From contig NZ_BHZE01000002.1 in the NCBI RefSeq assembly GCF_003851885.1, positions 1 through 64,000 of the forward strand: a DNA stretch of 64,000 nt, in the 5' to 3' direction. Positions 55,619 through 64,000 of this stretch are shown here, one piece after another (the stretch's first letter is position 1; every line of letters begins with the position of its first letter). This stretch comes from Thermaurantimonas aggregans (GTDB lineage: Bacteria; Bacteroidota; Bacteroidia; Flavobacteriales; Schleiferiaceae). A program made the translations under genes and the position numbers. Under the pieces are notes generated by a model that saw nothing but the letters and a program-made list of their open reading frames with translations, made no database searches and was not told where the DNA came from.

Positions 55619-57547
55619 ATGAACGAAGAAAACAAAACCAACCAAGAAAATCCTGAAATGGACATCCATGCTCAGGTATCTGCTGAGACAACTACACCAG
55701 CAGAAGAAACCCACAGCACAGCTGAAGAAGCTGCAACACCAGTCGAAACAACCGCTGAAACACCCGTAGCTTCAGCCGTATCAAGCGATAGCGAAGAATT
55801 TGACTGGGATGAATTCGAAACAGGCCTGAAAAAGTTCAGCCAAGAGAAAAAGGCCGAAATCACTTCCCTCTACGAAAAGACTATCGGAAAAATCGAAGAG
55901 CACGAAGTAGTAATAGGCAAAATCGTAGCTAAAACCGACCGCGAAGTAATCGTTGACATCGGCGGTAAGTCTGAAGGCGTGATTTCACTCAACGAATTCC
56001 GTTACAACCCCGACCTGAAGGTGGGCGACGAAGTAGAAGTGATGGTTGATCGCCGTGAAGACAAAAACGGACAGCTCGTGCTCTCACACCGCAAGGCAAG
56101 AGCCGTGAAAGCCTGGGATCGCGTAAATGAAGCTTATAACAACGACGAGATCGTTCAAGGCTTCATCAAGTGCAAGACCCGCGGTGGTATGATCGTTGAC
56201 ATCTTCGGCATCGAAGCCTTCTTGCCAGGTTCGCAGATTGACGTTCGTCCCATCAAAGACTACGATATATATGTGGAGAAGACCATGGATTTCAAAATCG
56301 TAAAAATCAATCACGAGTTCAAAAACGTGGTCGTATCACACAAAGCCCTAATCGAAGCCGACCTCGAAGAGCAAAAGCGTGAAATCATTTCCAAGCTTGA
56401 AAAAGGTCAGGTGCTCGAAGGTGTTGTTAAAAACATCACTTCTTACGGGGTATTTATCGATCTGGGCGGAATAGATGGTCTCATCCACATCACCGACCTC
56501 AGCTGGAGCCGCATCAATCACCCCAGCGAAGTGGTGGAAATGGACCAGAAGCTCAATGTGGTAATTCTCGACTTCGACGAAGCTAAAACGCGCATTCAGC
56601 TCGGCCTCAAGCAGCTCACACCACATCCATGGGATTCGCTTGATCCTAACCTCAAGCCCGGCGATAAAGTGAAGGGCAAAGTTGTGGTACTCGCTGATTA
56701 TGGTGCCTTTATCGAAATCATTCCTGGCGTGGAAGGTCTTATCCACGTGAGTGAAATGAGCTGGAGCAATCACCTCCGCAGCGCACAAGACTTCGTGAAA
56801 ATCGGTGATGAAGTAGAAGCTGTAATCCTCTCGCTCGACCGCGAAGAGCGCAAAATGTCACTCGGCATGAAGCAGCTCACACCTGATCCCTGGGCCGATA
56901 TTGAAACAAAATACCCAGTAGGCTCCATTCACGAAGGTCAGGTGCGCAACTTCACCAACTTTGGTGTATTCGTTGAGCTCGAAGAAGGCATCGACGGCCT
57001 CATCCACATCTCTGACCTCAGCTGGACACGTAAGATCAAGCATCCATCAGATTTCACACATATCGGCGCTCGCCTGAAGGTGATGGTGCTCGAAATCGAC
57101 AAAGAAAACCGTCGCCTCAGCCTCGGCCATAAGCAAGTGACCGAAAACCCCTGGGATGTGTACGAAACCCTGCTTGAAGAAGGCAGTGTACTCTCAGCCA
57201 AAATCGTTGAAATGGTAGATGGTGGTGCCAACGCCATAATAGAAAACATCGGCTTGGAGGCATTCGTTCCCAAGCGCCATCTTACTAAGGCCGACGGCAG
57301 CCAGCTCAAGGTAGATGAAGTGGCTGACTTCAAAGTGATCGAGTTCAGTAAAGAAAATCGCCGAATAGTGCTTTCACACACCGATCTAGTGAAGGCTGCT
57401 GAAAATGAGGCTGCCGAAAAAGCTGCACGCAGTACCAAAGATGCTGTAAAGCGCATTCAGAGTAAAGTTGAAAAGACCACTCTCGGCGACATTGAGGCCC
57501 TTTCACAGCTCAAGGCCGACCTCGAAAAGCAAGACAACAACAAATAG
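55619..57547 (+). CDS. rpsA: 30S ribosomal protein S1
   Basis: 642 residues. An acidic, Thr/Ala/Glu-rich N-terminal extension of about 75 residues is followed by S1-type OB-fold repeats. Repeat marks: VVIGKIVAKTDREVIVDIGGKSEGVI, VQGFIKCKTRGGMIVDIFGIEAFLPGSQ, LEGVVKNITSYGVFIDLGGIDGLIHITDLSW, VKGKVVVLADYGAFIEIIPGVEGLIHVSEMSW, HEGQVRNFTNFGVFVELEEGIDGLIHISDLSW and a sixth, more divergent one (LSAKIVEMVDGGANAIIENIGLEAFVP). S1 binds mRNA on the 30S subunit and helps start translation. This matters in Bacteroidota, where Shine-Dalgarno pairing is little used. It ends with a strong terminator. Confidence 0.96.
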   Translation: MNEENKTNQENPEMDIHAQVSAETTTPAEETHSTAEEAATPVETTAETPVASAVSSDSEEFDWDEFETGLKKFSQEKKAEITSLYEKTIGKIEEHEVVIGKIVAKTDREVIVDIGGKSEGVISLNEFRYNPDLKVGDEVEVMVDRREDKNGQLVLSHRKARAVKAWDRVNEAYNNDEIVQGFIKCKTRGGMIVDIFGIEAFLPGSQIDVRPIKDYDIYVEKTMDFKIVKINHEFKNVVVSHKALIEADLEEQKREIISKLEKGQVLEGVVKNITSYGVFIDLGGIDGLIHITDLSWSRINHPSEVVEMDQKLNVVILDFDEAKTRIQLGLKQLTPHPWDSLDPNLKPGDKVKGKVVVLADYGAFIEIIPGVEGLIHVSEMSWSNHLRSAQDFVKIGDEVEAVILSLDREERKMSLGMKQLTPDPWADIETKYPVGSIHEGQVRNFTNFGVFVELEEGIDGLIHISDLSWTRKIKHPSDFTHIGARLKVMVLEIDKENRRLSLGHKQVTENPWDVYETLLEEGSVLSAKIVEMVDGGANAIIENIGLEAFVPKRHLTKADGSQLKVDEVADFKVIEFSKENRRIVLSHTDLVKAAENEAAEKAARSTKDAVKRIQSKVEKTTLGDIEALSQLKADLEKQDNNK

Positions 57548-57573
57548 TGATCTAACTATATCAATTAATACAT

Positions 57574-57599
57574 AACCGCCCCTTGGGGCGGTTTTTTTA
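57574..57599 (+). terminator. rpsA terminator
   Basis: AACCGCCCC (57574-57582) pairs perfectly with GGGGCGGTT (57585-57593), followed by a run of T. Confidence 0.92.
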
Positions 57600-57775
57600 T
57601 TTAGTTAGTAATTTTCTAATGTCATTGACTTTAATTAAAACGGAATCCCTTATACACTTATCTGCGAGTATTGTGGAAATTAATGGGTTAAGATTTAAAA
57701 ATCAGGGGTTTAAGGTTAAGAATTTCAGCAACATTATCTAAAAAATTTAAATAAAATCGCAATTGGGTAAAATTT

Positions 57776-58528
57776 CTACTGCAACTTATCCATCAGTTCC
57801 TTAGGGCGTCTGAGCTCGAAGCTCTGACCTAAGTACACTTTTCGTACAACGGGGTCTTGGGCCAATTGCTCTGCAGTTCCATACCGCAATATGGCACCTT
57901 CAAACATCAAGTAAGTTCGGTGAGTGATGGCAAGTGTTTCTTGTACGTTGTGGTCGGTGATGAGAATTCCAATGTTTTTCTGTCGCAGTTTCAGTACAAT
58001 GTGTTGAATATCTTCGACCGCTATGGGATCTACCCCCGCAAAGGGTTCATCCAGCAGTATAAATTTCGGATCAGCAGCCAGCGCACGGGCAATTTCGGTG
58101 CGACGACGCTCGCCACCGCTGAGCAGGTCACCGCGATTTTTGCGCACGTGCTTGAGCGAAAATTCTTCGAGCAATTCCTCCAACTGCTGTTTGCGCTCAC
58201 GGTATGAGAGGTTGCGCAATTCCAGCACGGCCATAATGTTGTCCTCCACGCTTAGCTTCCGGAAAACACTAGGCTCCTGAGCCAGATAGCCAATGCCCTT
58301 TTGGGCACGTCGATACATGGGGTCTTGGGTGATGTCATGGTCGTCGAGCAGTATCTGACCTTCGTTGGGTTTAATCAATCCAACGACCATATAAAAAGAC
58401 GTTGTCTTTCCAGCTCCATTAGGACCTAGCAGACCAACAATCTCACCTCGTGTAAGCTCAAACGACACATTGCGCACCACCTGACGCCCCTTGTAACTCT
58501 TCGATATATTCCTGGCCTGGAGTTTCAT
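57776..58528 (-). CDS. lptB: LPS export ABC transporter ATP-binding protein LptB
   Basis: 250 residues. Walker [13 protein letters not shown]-loop [14 protein letters not shown], signature [16 protein letters not shown] and Walker [17 protein letters not shown] followed by the H-loop ITDHN. The [13 protein letters not shown] block is characteristic of LptB. It powers extraction of lipopolysaccharide from the inner membrane with LptF and LptG, which are not in the window. Last gene of a five-gene minus-strand run, 8 bases after the LOG gene. Confidence 0.95.
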   Translation of the reverse strand: MKLQARNISKSYKGRQVVRNVSFELTRGEIVGLLGPNGAGKTTSFYMVVGLIKPNEGQILLDDHDITQDPMYRRAQKGIGYLAQEPSVFRKLSVEDNIMAVLELRNLSYRERKQQLEELLEEFSLKHVRKNRGDLLSGGERRRTEIARALAADPKFILLDEPFAGVDPIAVEDIQHIVLKLRQKNIGILITDHNVQETLAITHRTYLMFEGAILRYGTAEQLAQDPVVRKVYLGQSFELRRPKELMDKLQ

Positions 58529-58536
58529 CCTACATT

Positions 58537-59244
58537 TTAGAAGTTTGGCCTGAGCAAATATTTAGAATAGAAGTCGTCAATCACCTTAATGGCATCTTTA
58601 GGTTCATCTACCAGATGAAAGAGGTTCAAGTCTTCGGGGTTAATATTTCGCTCTTTGATTACGGTGTTTTTCAACCAATCCACCAATCCTCCCCAATAGG
58701 CTTTCCCAAATAATACAATCGGGAAACGACCTATCTTCTCAGTCTGAATGAGAGTAAGTGCCTCAAAGAGTTCGTCTAGGGTACCAAAGCCACCAGGCAT
58801 TACGATAAAGCCTTGAGAATACTTCACAAACATCACCTTGCGCACGAAGAAGTAGTCAAATTGCAGGTTTTTATCGTGATCAACATAAGGATTTGAGGTT
58901 TGCTCAAAGGGCAATTCGATGTTGAGTCCTACGGAAGTACCACCACCGCGCTTAGCACCGCGATTACCGGCTTCCATAATGCCTGGTCCACCACCTGTGA
59001 TGATACCATAGCCGCGTTGGGTAAGCTGAAAGGCGATTTCTTCAGCGTGTTTGTACATGATGTGATCTTCTTTAGTGCGCGCTGAACCGAAGATCGTAAC
59101 GCAAGGACCAATGCGGCTGAGAGTTTCATATCCGTTTACAAACTCGCTCATCACCTTAAAAATGGCCCATGAGTCGTTAGTTTTTATTTCGTTCCAGGTT
59201 TTAGGTTCAAAGGCTTTGATGATTTTTTCGTCTTCTGCTGTCAT
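58537..59244 (-). CDS. LOG family (TIGR00730-type) nucleoside monophosphate phosphoribohydrolase
   Basis: 235 residues with the Rossmann-like LOG fold. The two diagnostic motifs are [15 protein letters not shown] and [14 protein letters not shown], which hold the catalytic Arg/Glu set. Family members cleave nucleoside 5'-monophosphates (cytokinin riboside monophosphates in plants, various purine or pyrimidine nucleotides in bacteria) to base and ribose 5-phosphate. Which substrate is used here is unknown. It lies between uvrA (21 bases) and lptB (8 bases). Confidence 0.9.
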   Translation of the reverse strand: MTAEDEKIIKAFEPKTWNEIKTNDSWAIFKVMSEFVNGYETLSRIGPCVTIFGSARTKEDHIMYKHAEEIAFQLTQRGYGIITGGGPGIMEAGNRGAKRGGGTSVGLNIELPFEQTSNPYVDHDKNLQFDYFFVRKVMFVKYSQGFIVMPGGFGTLDELFEALTLIQTEKIGRFPIVLFGKAYWGGLVDWLKNTVIKERNINPEDLNLFHLVDEPKDAIKVIDDFYSKYLLRPNF

Positions 59245-59265
59245 TTTTAGATCGTCTTATGGTTA

Positions 59266-62097
<2,832 letters not shown>

Positions 62098-62114
62098 TAG
62101 CCTGTGAACTCTTT

Positions 62115-63143
62115 TTAAAGATTTTCAACATCAGAAAAGCTCTCCTGGTTTTCTGCTTTTTCTTCGTGGAGCTCAGGTACTACGCCTTTCAGATCTGACA
62201 TGATGTGATGATATCCTTTCTTAGGAATGGCTACTAGGTATTTTTTTCCGGTGGCATTGGTGAGTTTAATGTCGCGTATCCATGGATTGTGATAGCGTAA
62301 TATTTTGTAAGTGATGCCAAACTGAGCTGCAAAATCAGGCCAACTACTTACAGCGGTATCTACCGTTACGTAATTGACCGGTATAGGTTGGTAGAGATCC
62401 TTCTTGCGGAAGTTAAATCCGTATTTTTTTGGATTGTTGTAAATCTCTTTAACTGCTAAAATGCGAAATACGTAACGCGAGGTCTCTTGATTGAGTTGTA
62501 AGTCAAAGTAATTGGTAACACCTTGCCGATTGATCTGTTTCGATATACCATTAACACCTAAATTGTAAGAAGCTGCAGCAAGTGCCCACGAGCCAAAGCG
62601 CTTTTTAGCGTCGAGCAAGTATTTACAAGCGGCTTCAGTGGCCTTTTCCAGGTGATAGCGCTCATCGACTTCGTCGTTTACTTCCAGGCCATAGTTTACA
62701 GCAGCATCTTTCATGAGCTGCCAGGGTCCGGTGGCACCGGCTGGGCTTACTATGTTAGTGAGGCCGCTCTCGATCAGAGCTATGAATTTTAAATCGTCAG
62801 GCACATTGTACTTCCGTAGAATCTTTTCGATCGTTGGGAAGTACTTATTTGCCCTTTTGAAGTAGAGTAGACCCTGCGACTGAAAATAGACGTTAGAAAG
62901 CAATTCTCTATCGAAGCGCTCTAAAATCTCCGGATCGTCAAAGGGAACTTCCTCACCGGCAAACATCAGATCATCCGGCATTACAAGCGCAAATACATTG
63001 TACTTTTCGTTGAATCGACGAAGAAATTCGATGTCTGTATCGTGATCGCTGTAAGCAAACATCAGAAGCTTAATAGCTGCTAAGGTGAGCAGTGTAATTG
63101 AGAGTATTTTGAAAAATCGAGAAAGTCTAGCAATTTTCACCAT
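62115..63143 (-). CDS. mltD: Membrane-bound lytic murein transglycosylase, MltD-like
   Basis: 342 residues from the ATG at 63143; a TTG 18 bases upstream is less likely. An N-terminal hydrophobic segment (ILSITLLTLAAIKLLMFAY) exports or anchors the protein. The SLT domain contains the catalytic Glu in FIALIESGLTNIVSPAGATGPWQLM and the later AAASYNLGVNGISKQI. A C-terminal region (ITYKILRYHNPWIRDIKLTNATGKKYLVAIPKKGY) resembles a LysM-type binding module. It cleaves the glycan strand of peptidoglycan to anhydro-muropeptides. It overlaps the end of rfbC by 17 bases and precedes uvrA by 17. Confidence 0.9.
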   Translation of the reverse strand: MVKIARLSRFFKILSITLLTLAAIKLLMFAYSDHDTDIEFLRRFNEKYNVFALVMPDDLMFAGEEVPFDDPEILERFDRELLSNVYFQSQGLLYFKRANKYFPTIEKILRKYNVPDDLKFIALIESGLTNIVSPAGATGPWQLMKDAAVNYGLEVNDEVDERYHLEKATEAACKYLLDAKKRFGSWALAAASYNLGVNGISKQINRQGVTNYFDLQLNQETSRYVFRILAVKEIYNNPKKYGFNFRKKDLYQPIPVNYVTVDTAVSSWPDFAAQFGITYKILRYHNPWIRDIKLTNATGKKYLVAIPKKGYHHIMSDLKGVVPELHEEKAENQESFSDVENL

Positions 63144-63687
63144 AGATAAACGGACTGTCAAAATCTTTGAAAAAAGGCGCTGTTTGATCTTTAGCTGACA
63201 ATATTGGATTTTCTATACCCCAGTCGATACCAATGTCAGGATCATTCCAGCGGATGGCACCTTCCGTTTCGGGATGGTAGGTATCCGTGCATTTGTATTG
63301 AAACAAAGTATTGTCTCTCAAAGTCTTAAACCCATGTGCAAACCCTGGAGGAATCCACATAAGGTTAAAATTTTCTTCGGTCAGCTCATGGGCAAAAAAT
63401 TTGCCATAAGTGGGTGAACCTTTGCGTATGTCAACGGCTACGTCGAGTACTGCACCTTTTACAACGCGTACCAATTTGCCCTGGGCATGTGGGGGGCGCT
63501 GAAAGTGAAGTCCGCGTACTACTCCGGCATTCGACAGACTCTGATTGTCCTGAACAAACTCATATCGGATGCCGAGAGCGAAAAATTTTTCTTTGTTATA
63601 CGATTCAAAAAAATGACCGCGAGCGTCGGAAAACACCTTGGGTTCTATGACAAAAAGCCCTTCAATACCAGTTTCAATTATTTTCAA
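63127..63687 (-). CDS. rfbC: dTDP-4-dehydrorhamnose 3,5-epimerase
   Basis: 186 residues from a TTG at 63687, which gives the family start MKIIETGI; a second TTG nine bases upstream is possible, and no ATG fits. The cupin fold shows FVIEPKVFSDARGHFFES, SNAGVVRGLHFQRPPHAQGKLVRVV with the catalytic His, VDIRKGSPTYGK, and WIPPGFAHGFKTL. It converts dTDP-4-keto-6-deoxyglucose to the rhamnose epimer for surface polysaccharide. rfbA, B and D are absent from the window. First gene of the run toward lptB. Confidence 0.95.
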   Translation of the reverse strand: MKIIETGIEGLFVIEPKVFSDARGHFFESYNKEKFFALGIRYEFVQDNQSLSNAGVVRGLHFQRPPHAQGKLVRVVKGAVLDVAVDIRKGSPTYGKFFAHELTEENFNLMWIPPGFAHGFKTLRDNTLFQYKCTDTYHPETEGAIRWNDPDIGIDWGIENPILSAKDQTAPFFKDFDSPFIYGENC

Positions 63688-63709
63688 AGTTCCCAAAATT
63701 TAAATCGCG

Positions 63710-63717
63710 CAAAGATA
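63710..63717 (-). promoter_or_regulatory. -7 promoter element before rfbC (TATCTTTG)
   Basis: A perfect TAnnTTTG on the minus strand, 23 bases before the TTG start of rfbC. It is a candidate promoter for the whole rfbC-mltD-uvrA-LOG-lptB run. Confidence 0.5.
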
Positions 63718-63761
63718 CAGCAGCAGAAAAGTATAGTACTTCTCTGATATTTAATCAGATA

Positions 63762-64000
63762 CTAATTTTTTGGCCAATACGTACCAATGTGAACGCCCGG
63801 AAAGTCCGGGTTTTCAAAATATTTTTTAAGGGCAAAAGCAGTGGAAGAAAAGGCAATCTCGCTCCAGGGAATTTCCTCTTTAGTAAAAAGCCTTACTTCA
63901 CTGCTTTCTGATGTTTCGCTCATCTTTTCATGCTGCATGTCAGCTAGAAAAATCATGTACACCTGTCGGGCGTGGGGCAAGTTGTAAACCGTGTGCAGGC
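63762..64000 (-). CDS. Probable Nudix hydrolase, C-terminal part (5' end outside window)
   Basis: About 79 residues are visible and the frame is open to the right edge. VYNLPHARQVYMIFLADMQ resembles the strand following a Nudix box, and SEVRLFTKEEIPWSEIAFSSTAFALKKYFEN is the typical Nudix C-terminal segment (acidic E-V-R-x-F-x-x-E-E-I-P-W followed by a helix). The catalytic Nudix box itself would be upstream, outside the window, so the assignment rests on the tail only. Substrates of such enzymes are nucleoside diphosphate derivatives. Confidence 0.6.
   Translation of the reverse strand, partial: LHTVYNLPHARQVYMIFLADMQHEKMSETSESSEVRLFTKEEIPWSEIAFSSTAFALKKYFENPDFPGVHIGTYWPKN

Noticed and set aside
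57600-57775. Small gene or RNA between rpsA and lptB
   Set aside because: AT-rich, no open frame of interest, no stable hairpin beyond the rpsA terminator.

Overview
The window comes from a Bacteroidota chromosome, most likely a gliding, type IX secretion (T9SS) lineage close to Flavobacteriales. The evidence is a PorP-GldK-GldL-GldM-GldN block, several proteins with T9SS type A or type B sorting domains, TonB-dependent receptors with carboxypeptidase-regulatory-like N-termini, BshA (bacillithiol), type B L31, few Shine-Dalgarno sequences, and repeated TAnnTTTG -7 promoter elements. About 46 protein genes are supported. I see no rRNA, tRNA, CRISPR array, transposase or prophage.

Layout. 1-5.1 kb: the 3' part of a giant PKD-repeat adhesin with a type B sorting domain, followed by a PorP/SprF partner. 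5.1-5.9 kb: a gene-free block made of two opposed copies of a GC-rich extragenic element sharing 14-bp ends; one copy holds a 41-bp tandem repeat. 5.9-19 kb: housekeeping genes (ligA, an orphan paaA, recG, an acyltransferase, a small MscS channel, rpmE2, a beta-helix lipoprotein, an NfeD protein, topA) and an arginase-fold protein that has lost metal ligands. 18.8-24.3 kb: T9SS core porP-gldK-gldL-gldM-gldN. 24.4-37.3 kb: surface and secreted proteins: a T9SS-targeted DNase-I-like nuclease, two large secreted proteins, lipoproteins, a TonB receptor, a PorV/PorQ-like barrel, and a tiny protein that is little more than a signal peptide plus a sorting domain. 37.3-41.2 kb: the suf iron-sulfur operon on the minus strand. 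41.4-52.5 kb: bshA, a cytosolic EEP hydrolase, then a signalling island (receiver, CheB-CheR-PAS fusion, multi-PAS kinase, MarC, and a PAS/HisKA reading frame interrupted by two in-frame TAA codons), much of it clearly AT-richer. 52.5-55.4 kb: a lipoprotein and TonB receptor operon with a perfect 6-3-6 dyad at its promoter, likely metal (zinc) regulated. 55.5-57.6 kb: rpsA with a structured leader. 57.8-63.7 kb: a minus-strand operon rfbC-mltD-uvrA-LOG-lptB, then the 3' end of a probable Nudix gene at the right edge.

How the genes work together. GldK-N build the T9SS ring and motor, which would export the adhesin, the nuclease and the other sorting-domain proteins; PorP/SprF proteins serve secretion or attachment of type B cargo. 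The observations I rate highest are the pseudoknot-capable rpsA leader, the dyad-controlled lipoprotein/TonB operon, the secreted nuclease/OB-fold/TonB cluster next to the T9SS core, the paired extragenic elements, the degenerate arginase beside the T9SS locus, and the doubly interrupted PAS/HisKA frame.
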